Shown here: in pieces, positions 1 through 8,087 of the stretch | Numbering within the stretch: the stretch's first letter is position 1 | How the letters are laid out: the number at the start of each line of letters is the position of its first letter | Origin: Burkholderiaceae bacterium | Lineage (GTDB): Bacteria > Pseudomonadota > Gammaproteobacteria > Burkholderiales > Burkholderiaceae_C | Direction: 5' to 3' | Assembly (NCBI GenBank): GCA_023150375.1 | Contig: JAKLLA010000001.1 | Span: 372,001 to 436,000, forward strand | DNA: 64,000 bases | Notes under the pieces: generated by a model | What the model was told of the DNA's origin: nothing | Databases searched by the model: none | The model's input: only the letters and a program-made list of their open reading frames with translations | Program-made: the position numbers and the translations under genes

Positions 1-473
1 GCGGCCTGTGCGGCCCCCTGCTTCAGCGCGTCGTGCACTTCCGGCGGCATGTAGTTTTCGTCGTGCTTGGCCAGCACCTCGCTGGCCACCAGGCGGCCCG
101 AGGCGTCCAGCCGGCCCTGCGCGATGGCCCCCTTGCCGGCGGCGAAGAGGTCGGGCAGCACGCCGTCGTAGACCACCGGCACGCTGTGGGCGTGGTCGGT
201 CAGCACGAAGTTCACGCGCAGGCTGCCCGGCTCGCGCCGGATCGAGTCGACCTGCACCAGCCCGCCCACGCGCAGCGCGTCGCGCCCCTGTGCCGCACCA
301 CCGGCCAGCTCGGTGGGCGTGAGGAAGAAGACCAGGTTGCTGCGGAAGGCGTTGAGCAGCAGCGTCGCGGCCACGGCGGCCAGCACGCCCGCGCCGATCA
401 GCAGGACGAGACGGCGGCGCCGCGGCGTCCAGGCGCCGCGGGCGTGGGCCTGGGGAGGAAGGGGGGCATTCAT
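1..473 (-). CDS. ccmE: Cytochrome c maturation heme chaperone CcmE (3' end cut off by window)
   Basis: CcmE is a periplasmic, membrane-anchored chaperone that binds heme covalently and passes it to apocytochromes c. The start is the ATG at 471-473, and the frame is open to the window edge (about 157 codons visible). A short basic N-terminus is followed by one membrane anchor (residues about 21-42) and a beta-barrel OB-type domain. The heme-attachment motif KHDENYMP, with its essential His and Tyr, is present near the visible end. The start overlaps the ccmD stop by 4 bp, as usual in ccm operons. Only a short C-terminal tail should be missing. Confidence 0.95.
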   Translation of the reverse strand, partial: MNAPLPPQAHARGAWTPRRRRLVLLIGAGVLAAVAATLLLNAFRSNLVFFLTPTELAGGAAQGRDALRVGGLVQVDSIRREPGSLRVNFVLTDHAHSVPVVYDGVLPDLFAAGKGAIAQGRLDASGRLVASEVLAKHDENYMPPEVHDALKQGAAQA

Positions 474-646
474 CGCAGGGTCTCCGCGTTGCGGCGCGTC
501 AGCAGGCGTTCGCGACGCGCGAGCAGCCACCACTCGCCGGCCAGGGCGAGCAGGCAGATCGCCAGGGTGGGCCAGACGTACAGGCCGTGCCGGCCCATGC
601 GCAGGAAGCTGGCCAGATCCGGCCACCAGGGCGTGAGAAAGGACAT
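470..646 (-). CDS. ccmD: Heme exporter accessory protein CcmD
   Basis: Small protein of 58 residues with one transmembrane helix (about residues 19-37) followed by an Arg-rich cytoplasmic tail, the usual CcmD layout. CcmD helps release holo-CcmE from the CcmABC complex. The chosen ATG at 644-646 lies 7 bp after the ccmC stop. The open frame extends further upstream into ccmC, but a longer protein would be atypical. The stop overlaps the ccmE start. The call rests on size, topology and position, because CcmD proteins have little sequence conservation. Confidence 0.88.
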   Translation of the reverse strand: MSFLTPWWPDLASFLRMGRHGLYVWPTLAICLLALAGEWWLLARRERLLTRRNAETLR

Positions 647-653
647 CAGGGCA

Positions 654-1463
654 TCAGGCACGGGCCGCCTCCCGGAGAGGGCCGGAGCGGGCCGCGCCGG
701 TCTCGGCCGGCAGGTCGGCGGGCTCGGCAATTTCGTCGCGCAGCTGCTGCAGCCAGCGGGCCTGCGCCTCGCGCTCGGCGATGATCAGCTGCACGCGCTT
801 GAAGGCGGTCGCGCCGGTGTAGGCCCAGGCGGCCCCCACCATCAGCAGCAGTGCGGTCAGCATCTGCGGCGCCATGCTCGACTGGCCGGGCGACAGGCTG
901 GCGCCCTGGTGCAGGGTATTCCACCACTTCACCGAGAAGTAGATCACCGGCAGGTTCACCGCCCCGAGCAGCGCCAGCACCGCGCAGGCGCGATCGGCGC
1001 GCGCGCTGTCCTCGTTGGCACGCAGCAGCGCCAGGTAGCCCAGGTAGAGGAAGAACAGCAGCAGCGACGAGCTCAGCCGGGCATCCCAGACCCACCAGGT
1101 GCCCCACATCGGCTGGCCCCAGAAGGCGCCGGTGACCAGGCTGAGCAGGGCGAAGACCGCCCCGGTGGGCGCCAGGGCATGGGCCATCATCGCCGAGGCG
1201 CGGGTATGCCAGACCAGCCCGACGAAGCTCCAGAAGGCCATCGCCGCATAGACGAGCATGCTCATCCAGGCCGCCGGCACGTGCAGGTAGAGCAGCCGGT
1301 AGCCCTCGCCCTGCACCGCATCGGCGGGCGTGACCCCCAGCCCCAGCCAGAGTCCCGGCAGCAGCAGCAGCAGCGCCAGCCAGAGCAGCGGGCGCACCAG
1401 CCGGCCGGCCAGCGCGTGCAGGCGCATCGGGCTGGCAAAGTAGAAGATCAGGCGGGCAAACAT
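654..1463 (-). CDS. ccmC: Heme exporter/handling membrane protein CcmC
   Basis: Integral membrane protein of 269 residues with about six transmembrane helices. It loads heme onto CcmE. The tryptophan-rich heme-binding signature WGTWWVWD is present at mid-protein, with conserved histidines in the flanking periplasmic loops (LHVP and NTLHQG). The ATG at 1461-1463 begins a typical hydrophobic N-terminus. The gene follows ccmB by about 35 bp and precedes ccmD, in the canonical ccmABCDE order. Confidence 0.95.
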   Translation of the reverse strand: MFARLIFYFASPMRLHALAGRLVRPLLWLALLLLLPGLWLGLGVTPADAVQGEGYRLLYLHVPAAWMSMLVYAAMAFWSFVGLVWHTRASAMMAHALAPTGAVFALLSLVTGAFWGQPMWGTWWVWDARLSSSLLLFFLYLGYLALLRANEDSARADRACAVLALLGAVNLPVIYFSVKWWNTLHQGASLSPGQSSMAPQMLTALLLMVGAAWAYTGATAFKRVQLIIAEREAQARWLQQLRDEIAEPADLPAETGAARSGPLREAARA

Positions 1464-1498
1464 CGCGAACGACCTTTCCGGATGTCGTGACGGGGTTC

Positions 1499-2266
1499 TC
1501 AGGCCTCGGTGGCGCTGCGCAGCGCCAGCGCACCCAGCAGCGGACAGACCAGCGCCGCGGCGGCCAGCATCGCGCCGAGCAGCGACAGCTCGGCCATCGC
1601 CGGGCGGCCGGCCTGCGCGGCATGCACCGCCATGGCACCGAACACCATCACCGGTGCGGCCATCGGCAGCACCATCAGCATCGTCAGCAGGGCCGCGCCG
1701 CGCAGACCGGCCGCCAGCGCCGCGGCCACGCTGGCCAGCGCCACCAGCACCGCCGTGCCCAGCGCCAGCCCCGCCAGCAGCGCCCCGAGCGCCGCGGCGT
1801 TCAGGCCGAACTGCAGCGCCACCAGCGGCGCCACCAGCAGCACCGGCCCGGCCGCCAGCAACCACTGGATCGCCATGCGCGCGGCCACGATCAGCGCCAG
1901 CGGCAGCCCGACCGCAGCGCTGGCGAGCACGCACTGGTCCAGCCAGCCGCTCTTCAGGTCCTCGTGGAACAGCCGTCCGGTGGCCAGCAGCACCGCCAGC
2001 AGCGCGGCCACCCAGAGCACCCCGGGGCCGAGCTGCAGCAGCGTGGCCGGGTCCGGCCGCAGCGACAGCGGGAAGAGCGCGGCCACCATCACGAAGAAGC
2101 CGGCATGCCAGAGCAGGTCGGCGGGGCGCTGCACCGCGGCCAGCCATTCGCGCCGCGCCACCGCGCGCAGCGTGGGCCCCCAGGGCGCCGCGGGCGCCGG
2201 CAGGTCGCGCGAGGCCGACAACGCCGGCGGGACGGCCGTCTCCGGGGCCACGGGCAGGCTGCTCAC
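1499..2266 (-). CDS. ccmB: Heme ABC transporter permease CcmB
   Basis: Permease subunit of the CcmAB ABC module, which powers release of heme-loaded CcmE. It has 255 residues and six hydrophobic segments rich in Ala and Leu. The family signature around LFHEDLKSGWLDQ, just after the second helix, is visible. The start is a GTG at 2264-2266 that overlaps the ccmA stop (GTGA), implying translational coupling. The N-terminus before the first helix is about 40 residues, somewhat longer than in E. coli CcmB, so an internal start cannot be excluded. Confidence 0.92.
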   Translation of the reverse strand: MSSLPVAPETAVPPALSASRDLPAPAAPWGPTLRAVARREWLAAVQRPADLLWHAGFFVMVAALFPLSLRPDPATLLQLGPGVLWVAALLAVLLATGRLFHEDLKSGWLDQCVLASAAVGLPLALIVAARMAIQWLLAAGPVLLVAPLVALQFGLNAAALGALLAGLALGTAVLVALASVAAALAAGLRGAALLTMLMVLPMAAPVMVFGAMAVHAAQAGRPAMAELSLLGAMLAAAALVCPLLGALALRSATEA

Positions 2267-2913
2267 GATGCGACCCTCCGGGCGCCGCGCTGCGGCCCGA
2301 GCCAGAGCACCTCGCAAGCCGGAAAGCCCGCCGGCAGCGCCTGGTGCGAGCTGAGCAGCAGCGCGCCGCCACCGGCCAGATGGGCCTGCGCGGTGACCGC
2401 AAGCCAGTCGCAGCCGGCGCCGTCCAGCGCGTCGAAGGGCTCGTCGAGCAGCCACAGCGGCCGCGGCTGCAGCGCCAGCGGCGCCAGCGCCAGCTTGCGG
2501 CGCTGGCCGGCCGAGAGCTGGCGCACCGGCCGGTCGGCCGGCAGGGCCCAGCGCTGCAGCCAGCCGCGCAGCGCCGCGTCGTCCAGCGCCGCGGCGCCGG
2601 CCAGGTCCAGCCAGAGACGCAGGTTCGCCAGTGCCCCCAGGTCGTCGGCCAGCGGCGTGGCATGGCCGACGAACCACAGCGGCACCGTGCAGCCGCAGTC
2701 GCCCAGGGCCGGCCGGCGCAGGCCGGCCAGGGTGCGCAGCAGCGTGGTCTTGCCACAGCCGTTGGGCCCCTGCACATGCAGCGCCTGACCGGCCTGCAGC
2801 GCCTGCCCCAGCGGCCCCCACAGGCGCAGCCCCTGGCGCTCGCCCACCAGCTGGTGCATCGTCAGCAGGGCCGTGCGACCGGCCGGGCCGGCCGACGCCT
2901 CGGGTGCGTTCAC
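2263..2913 (-). CDS. ccmA: Heme ABC transporter ATP-binding protein CcmA
   Basis: ABC ATPase of 216 residues. Walker A (GPNGCGKTT) lies at about residues 49-57, the signature region is LSAGQRRKLALA, and Walker B is LWLLDEPFDALD. It is the energy-providing subunit of the CcmABC complex in cytochrome c maturation system I. The gene lies 7 bp downstream of the Crp/Fnr-type regulator gene, so the two are probably cotranscribed. Its stop is fused to the ccmB start. Confidence 0.94.
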   Translation of the reverse strand: MNAPEASAGPAGRTALLTMHQLVGERQGLRLWGPLGQALQAGQALHVQGPNGCGKTTLLRTLAGLRRPALGDCGCTVPLWFVGHATPLADDLGALANLRLWLDLAGAAALDDAALRGWLQRWALPADRPVRQLSAGQRRKLALAPLALQPRPLWLLDEPFDALDGAGCDWLAVTAQAHLAGGGALLLSSHQALPAGFPACEVLWLGPQRGARRVAS

Positions 2914-2920
2914 ATCGTCC

Positions 2921-3712
2921 TCACTGCGCCTGGTAGCGGGCCAGCCGGCCGGGGTCGGGGATGAGGATGTCGCGCTTGTCGATCTCGATCAGCCCGGCGC
3001 CCTCCAGCTCGTGCAGCACGCGCGAGAAGTACTCCGGCGTGAGCGACAGCCGCGAGGCGATGGTGGCCTTGCTCACCGGCAGCGACACGCGCAGGGTCCG
3101 GCGCGGCCGCGCCGCGGCCAGATCGTCGGCGTCCAGCGCCCCCGGCACGGTGACCTCGGCGTTCAGGCTGCCCAGGCCGTGCGGCGCATCCAGTTCGCCG
3201 GGCATGTCGCGCAGCAGGTAGCCGATGACGCGCTGCAGCCCGCTGTGCAGCGCATAGGCCTGCACGTCGTGCACCAGGCCATGCAGGCGCCGGGCCATGC
3301 CCGCCATCATGCGCAGTGCGAAGCGCGGGTCACGCTCGATCTCGCCCACCACCGCCGGCTTGCCGACGGTGAGCAGCAGCGTATCGGTGAGCGCCTGCGC
3401 GTTGATGATGTAGGGCTTGTCGGTGAACATCAGTGCCTCGGCGAAGGACTGCCCCGGCCCGACCAGCTCGATCACCTTTTCCTGCCCGGCCGGCGAGATG
3501 CCGAACAGCTTGACCTGCCCCATCACGGTGACGTGGAACTCGTCGCAGGGCTCGCCGACGCGGAAGACGTTGTCGCCGCGGGCCAGCCGGCGCACGCGGC
3601 AGCCGTCGGCCAGGCGCCGCAGCTCGATCGGCGTCATCTCCTGGAACAGCGGCAGCACCGACAGGTACCGCGGGACGTCGAAGCTCCTCGCTTCCATCGG
3701 GACAGTCTCCAT
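2921..3712 (-). CDS. Crp/Fnr-family transcriptional regulator
   Basis: Protein of 263 residues: an N-terminal cyclic-nucleotide-binding-like beta-barrel (about 20-140), a dimerisation helix, then a C-terminal winged helix with recognition segment VSKATIASRLSLTPEYFSRVL (about 213-233 as one continuous helix-turn-helix). There is no N-terminal cysteine cluster of the FNR [4Fe-4S] type, so it more resembles Dnr/NnrR-type sensors of nitric oxide. An extra loop of about 35 residues rich in Ala, Asp and Arg separates the barrel helix from the DNA-binding domain. The gene heads the ccm cluster, which suggests control of cytochrome c maturation by oxygen or NO. Start ATG at 3710-3712; the ATG 15 bp downstream is an alternative. 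Confidence 0.85.
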   Translation of the reverse strand: METVPMEARSFDVPRYLSVLPLFQEMTPIELRRLADGCRVRRLARGDNVFRVGEPCDEFHVTVMGQVKLFGISPAGQEKVIELVGPGQSFAEALMFTDKPYIINAQALTDTLLLTVGKPAVVGEIERDPRFALRMMAGMARRLHGLVHDVQAYALHSGLQRVIGYLLRDMPGELDAPHGLGSLNAEVTVPGALDADDLAAARPRRTLRVSLPVSKATIASRLSLTPEYFSRVLHELEGAGLIEIDKRDILIPDPGRLARYQAQ

Positions 3713-3771
3713 GCATATCCGAGCAAAATACTCGGGCGAATGGATTGTCGACAGCCGCCCCCCGCCCGGCC

Positions 3772-3785
3772 TTGACGCGGGTCAA
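3772..3785. promoter_or_regulatory. FNR/Dnr-type box
   Basis: TTGACGCGGGTCAA is a perfect inverted repeat with 5-bp arms and a 4-bp spacer. It matches the TTGAY-N4-RTCAA consensus of FNR, ANR and Dnr proteins. It lies about 60 bp upstream of the Crp/Fnr-type gene start, a distance compatible with a class II activator site (around -41.5) in front of that gene. It could mediate autoregulation and hence control of the following ccm genes. Confidence 0.7.
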
Positions 3786-3833
3786 GAACGCACCGGAGTG
3801 ATTCGCCCAGATACCGGGGCCGGCATCCGCCTG

Positions 3834-4415
3834 TCAGGGGGCGGACCGCACCTCGAAACGGCGCTGGTCGACCTGGGTCGTGACTTCGCCGTCGCGCAGG
3901 TACAACGGCACGAAGACCCTCAGCTGCGACACCTCGGGCACGCGCAGTTCGGCCGACAGGGTCACCACGCCGCGCGGCTGCGTCACGCGCACCAGCGCGG
4001 CGGCCAGCGGCTGCTGCCCGGGCGGTCCTTCCTGCACGCTCAACGCCAGGGTGGCCGACGCACCGGGCTGGACGTAGGCCACCTCGACCACCACGCGCAG
4101 CCGCTGGCCCGGCTGCAGCGGCTGCAGCGGCGACGGGTGGATCGACAGGATCCGCACCGAGGCCTCGTCCTGCGGCACCGCGGCGGCCTCCACCGCATCG
4201 GCCAGGCGCCCGGCGGGCGGCACCGGCCCCGCCGGCAGCCCCTGGGCCCGCACCGCCCCGCAGCCGCCCAGCAGCAGGGCCGCGACGACGGCGGCGGCGG
4301 CCGCGCCCGGCCACCCGCACCATCCCCCGGGCGGCCGGCGCACGGTCCGGCGAGCCGATCGGGGAAGCGCTCCGGCCGGCGCCGGCGCGCGCATGATCGA
4401 TACATCCTGTTTCAT
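3834..4415 (-). CDS. Hypothetical lipoprotein
   Basis: Protein of 193 residues with an Arg-rich N-terminus, a hydrophobic segment and a lipobox (LLGGC, Cys at about residue 52), so it is probably a lipidated envelope protein. The mature part has a beta-sandwich-like pattern with alternating Val and Leu and the phrase PLQPGQRLRVVVEVAYVQPG. It may be an immunoglobulin-like or accessory fold, but I cannot name a family. It lies between the penicillin-binding protein gene and the regulator, all on the same strand, and could share their transcript. The long pre-lipobox N-terminus suggests the true start may be the ATG at residue 8. Confidence 0.7.
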   Translation of the reverse strand: MKQDVSIMRAPAPAGALPRSARRTVRRPPGGWCGWPGAAAAAVVAALLLGGCGAVRAQGLPAGPVPPAGRLADAVEAAAVPQDEASVRILSIHPSPLQPLQPGQRLRVVVEVAYVQPGASATLALSVQEGPPGQQPLAAALVRVTQPRGVVTLSAELRVPEVSQLRVFVPLYLRDGEVTTQVDQRRFEVRSAP

Positions 4416-4520
4416 GCACCCGAGTCTGCCGCGCCGGGCTGCGACGGTGCGGGCGTCCCCCCCGGGTCGGACGAGCTGCCACCCCGCGAACGGCGGTGAC
4501 GCCGTCGCCGGGCGAGCCGC

Positions 4521-7500
4521 TCAGGGCGAGCGGGTCAGCTGCACCGGTTCGGCCGGCGCCCCGCAGGGCCCCTGGGCCAGCATCGGCTGCAGGGCCGGCA
4601 CCAGCGCCTTGAGCAGCTGCGAGGGCAGCGCGCTGGTGAACTTGTAGCGCGCCGCGTGGGGCTCCTGCACGTAGGCCATCATCGTGCCGTAGTAGCGCTC
4701 GCCGATCACGAAGGCCAGCGTGGCGGTGCGGTTCACCACCCGCGAGGAGAGCAGCACGCCGCCGCGGCCGTACACGTCGAAGCGGTGGTCGCCGGTGCCG
4801 GTCTTGCCGCCGATGGGCACCGGCGTGCCGTCGGGCAGCTTCAGCGCGCCGCGCAGCCGCCCGGCGGTGCCCTGGTCGACCACGTCGAACAGGGCCTCGC
4901 GCACGACCTGGGTGACCTCGGCGGGCAGCACCCGCTCGCCCTGCGCAGGGCGCAGGTCCAGCCGCGTCTCGAACGGCGTGCCCTGCGCGAAGTGCAGCGA
5001 GGTCACCCGTGCCACCGGCAGGCGCAGCCCGTCGTTGACCAGGATGCCCATCAGCTCGGCCAGCGCCGCCGGCCGGTCGCCGGAGGCCCCCAGTGCCGTT
5101 GCGTAGGAAGGTGTCAGCGCGTCGAAGGGGTAGCCCAGGCGCTTCCAGCGCCGCTGGATCTCCTGGAAGCCCTCCTGCTCGAGCAGGCTGCGGATGCGGG
5201 TGTCCTGGGCACTCTTGTGGCGCGTCTTGAACAGCCAGGTGTAGACCTCCTGGCGCACCGCCGGACTGGCGGCGATCACCTCCGACAGCGTCGCGCCGGG
5301 GTGGCGGCGCAGGTGCCCGACCAGCCAGAGCTCGAGCGGGTGGATGCCGGCGACGTAGCCGCGGTCGTCCAGGTTCATGGCCGCCGGCGCGTACTGGGCC
5401 AGCAGCGACTCGGCCGTGCGCGGCTTGCCGCGTGGCGCCGGCTGCCCCGGCCGGGGCCGTGGCGTATAGGCATCCAGGAAGGCCTGCAGCTGCTCGGGAC
5501 GGGCCTCGGGCTCGAAGGTCAGGAACACCGCGGCCAGCTTGGCCTGCGTCGGGCGCACCCGCTCCATCAGCAGCGCCACCGCCTCCTCGGGCGACTTGCC
5601 CTGGTAGCGGGCATGGAAGCGCGCCAGGTACTCGCGCCCCTCCTTGTCGGCAAAGCGCGCCAGGTACTCGCGCCGGCGTGGATCGTCGGGGTTGTCCAGC
5701 CAGTCGATGTCGGCCCCGGCGCGGCGGTACATGAAGTGGTGCACCACCTCGCGCATCAGGCGGATGAAGGGCAGGTTGACCGAGCGCCGCATCGCTTCGC
5801 GCAGGTCCATGATGCGCCCGTTGTCGTCGGGCTCGAAGTTGGCGAAGGTGTGCAGCCCGCCGCCGGTGAAGAAGCCTTCGTAGGGGCTGGCGGAGAAGCG
5901 CCGGTCCATCGCCGCACCGAGCATCGCGCGCAGGCTGCGGTCGGACGCACGCAGCAGGTACTCGCGCGCCCACTGGCCGAGCCGGTCGCGGCTGTGCACC
6001 GGCTCGGCACGCAGCGCCTGGGCACCGAGCCCGGCCCAGCGGCCGTGCAGCTCGGCCACCAGCTCCAGGTAGGTCACCAGGGTGCGCAGCTTGGCGGTGG
6101 AGCCCAGGTCGAGCCGCGCGCCTTCGTTGATGTCGAAGGGCTGGTCGACGCTGTCGGTCTGCACCCGCAGCAGGTTGGCGCCCGGCGTGCGCTCGAACAG
6201 CGTGAAGCTGAACTGCAGTGGCGCCGGGTCGTCGGCCTCGCCGAGCAGCCGGAAGCCCACCAGCCCCGCCGCCCGCGCGCCTTCCTTCGTCGACAGGCTG
6301 CGCAGCAAGGCGGTGGCGGTGCGCTGGATGTCACCGTCCAGGGTACCGCCCGCGCTCAGGTCGAGGCGGTCCAGGTCGTAGGCGCGCGGCACGTCCAGCA
6401 TGGCCGACAGGCGGGTGCGCGTGGCCGTGCTGGCCTTGCGTTCGACGAAGGACACCGGCTCGCGCGGCGGCGCCTGCGGGCGCACACGCAGCGGCTGCGC
6501 CAGGGCGGCGTCGCGCAGGGCCGCATCGATCAGGCCGGCGCCGGCCATCACGCGCAGGTGGGCATCGACCAGCGCGCCCAGGTCGGCCACGCCGTCGAGC
6601 AGGTAGTACGAGGGCCGGCGCTGCGCCACGAACAGCGCCAGCACCTGCTTGAAGGCCAGCGCCCGCTCGGCCAGCGGCAGGGTCGCGGCCTGCGCATCGT
6701 CGGCCAGCAGGCGGTCCATCTCGGCAATGTCGCGGCCGAACCAGGCCCACAGGCCATCGCCGATGCCGTTGACCTCGCCGAAGCCGGCCCGCGCGGCCAG
6801 CGGCACGGTGTTGAGGTAGTCCAGCACGATCTCGCGCCGGCGCGGCCGGGTGTCCTCGCCGCGGCTGTAGGCACGCAGCGTGGCGCTGGCCATCTGGCGC
6901 AGCTTCTCGGCGGCCGAGTCGGTGCGCCCGTCGGGCGAGTGGCGGTACTTCTCGATCTGCGTGGCCAGCGTGCTGCCGCCGCCGGCCGAATGGTCGTCCA
7001 GCACGCGGCGCAGCGCCTGGTCGACCACGGCCTTGCCGAAGCGGTCCCATTCCACCGCCGGGTTGCGCGTGGGCGGCACCTGCGGGTCGAGCAGTTCGCG
7101 GTTCTCGATGAACAGCAGGGCATCGCGCATGCGCCGCGGAATATCCTCGAAACGGGCGTAGACCCGCTCGGGCGTGCGCACCGCGTACATCGGCTGGGCA
7201 CGGCAGTCGCGCAGCGACAGGCCGGCCTGCGACTTCTCGCGGTAGATCGGGAACAGGCCATGGTCGGCCAGCGCCTGCATGCGCGGCGAGATGCGTGCCT
7301 GCTCGGTCACCGCAAAGCCCTGCCCCTGCAGCCGCTCGATCATCCTGGGCAGCAGGTGATAGCCGAACCGGCGGTCGTAGGGACCGTCACCCGGGAAGCG
7401 GATCGCGTCGCTGGGACCGGGCTGCAGCGTGTAGTTCAGCTCGCTGGCGATGCCGCTGGCCAGCCGCGCCTGCAGGGTCGACGTCTGCACCTCGTGCAGC

Positions 7501-7817
7501 ACGGCCCAGCCGCCCGCCCCCAGCAGGGCCAGCAACGCAGCGGCGGCCACGGCGCGCCGCAGCAGCGGGCGCCGGGCGGCCGAGGCCGCCGTGGCAGGCG
7601 CCGTCGCGGCGGCCGCGGCAGCGGCCACCGCATCGCTGCCGGGCGGGCGGGCATGGGTGGGCGCGCTCACCGGCGCATTCACCGGTGCAGCACCCGCCGG
7701 GACGGCCGGCGGATCGGCAGGGGCAGGGGCCGGCGCAGCCGCCGTCGGGGCGGCCGGGGACCCGGCCGGCGCAGCGCCGGCCGCGGCGGGAGGGCGCGGA
7801 GATTCGGGCAAGGTCAA
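4521..7817 (-). CDS. Large bifunctional class A penicillin-binding protein (glycosyltransferase GT51 plus transpeptidase)
   Basis: Protein of 1098 residues that should polymerise and cross-link peptidoglycan. A Pro/Ala-rich cytoplasmic N-terminus of about 85 residues precedes one membrane anchor. The GT51 domain shows IENRE (catalytic Glu region), GGGSTLATQIEKY and a YLNTVPLAA segment, all rather divergent from PBP1a/1b. The transpeptidase domain has the acyl-serine motif STAK, an SVN motif and KTGTG. The family is usually 650-850 residues, so this one carries long insertions between and inside the domains. The product is probably a specialised enzyme rather than the main PBP1a. Start ATG at 7815-7817. 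Confidence 0.85.
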   Translation of the reverse strand: MTLPESPRPPAAAGAAPAGSPAAPTAAAPAPAPADPPAVPAGAAPVNAPVSAPTHARPPGSDAVAAAAAAATAPATAASAARRPLLRRAVAAAALLALLGAGGWAVLHEVQTSTLQARLASGIASELNYTLQPGPSDAIRFPGDGPYDRRFGYHLLPRMIERLQGQGFAVTEQARISPRMQALADHGLFPIYREKSQAGLSLRDCRAQPMYAVRTPERVYARFEDIPRRMRDALLFIENRELLDPQVPPTRNPAVEWDRFGKAVVDQALRRVLDDHSAGGGSTLATQIEKYRHSPDGRTDSAAEKLRQMASATLRAYSRGEDTRPRRREIVLDYLNTVPLAARAGFGEVNGIGDGLWAWFGRDIAEMDRLLADDAQAATLPLAERALAFKQVLALFVAQRRPSYYLLDGVADLGALVDAHLRVMAGAGLIDAALRDAALAQPLRVRPQAPPREPVSFVERKASTATRTRLSAMLDVPRAYDLDRLDLSAGGTLDGDIQRTATALLRSLSTKEGARAAGLVGFRLLGEADDPAPLQFSFTLFERTPGANLLRVQTDSVDQPFDINEGARLDLGSTAKLRTLVTYLELVAELHGRWAGLGAQALRAEPVHSRDRLGQWAREYLLRASDRSLRAMLGAAMDRRFSASPYEGFFTGGGLHTFANFEPDDNGRIMDLREAMRRSVNLPFIRLMREVVHHFMYRRAGADIDWLDNPDDPRRREYLARFADKEGREYLARFHARYQGKSPEEAVALLMERVRPTQAKLAAVFLTFEPEARPEQLQAFLDAYTPRPRPGQPAPRGKPRTAESLLAQYAPAAMNLDDRGYVAGIHPLELWLVGHLRRHPGATLSEVIAASPAVRQEVYTWLFKTRHKSAQDTRIRSLLEQEGFQEIQRRWKRLGYPFDALTPSYATALGASGDRPAALAELMGILVNDGLRLPVARVTSLHFAQGTPFETRLDLRPAQGERVLPAEVTQVVREALFDVVDQGTAGRLRGALKLPDGTPVPIGGKTGTGDHRFDVYGRGGVLLSSRVVNRTATLAFVIGERYYGTMMAYVQEPHAARYKFTSALPSQLLKALVPALQPMLAQGPCGAPAEPVQLTRSP

Positions 7818-8087
7818 GGTTCACTCGCAGCAGAATCCCGATCTTGCCGAAGCTCGGGATCCCCTGCCGGGGACAGCAATGCCGTCAAGATAGCCCTAGT
7901 CCGACGATCGGCGCCGTCCTTTGTGCACGGCAGGCCGCTTCCTGGAACATCCGGTTGCATTGCCGGCCGGGCAGACGTGCAGCGTGGCGCGTTCGCAACC
8001 GCAGCGCGTGCCCCGGCCACACCCGCGACCTGCAGGGCCGTGGCCGGGCCGCACACTTCCTTGACATTTTTCGAGCAGGATACGGGG
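7818..8087. other. Divergent intergenic region between the PBP and efflux genes
   Basis: About 270 bp between two divergently transcribed genes, so it must hold both promoters. A TTGACA hexamer is present at 8061-8066 on the + strand, but I see no well-spaced -10 before the GTG start at 8088. No clear operator palindrome, RNA gene or coding sequence is visible. Confidence 0.4.

Noticed and set aside
654-2777. Very long minus-strand frame covering ccmC and beyond
   Set aside because: Only the part from 1463 down has family motifs. The upstream part is an out-of-frame shadow of ccmA and ccmB.
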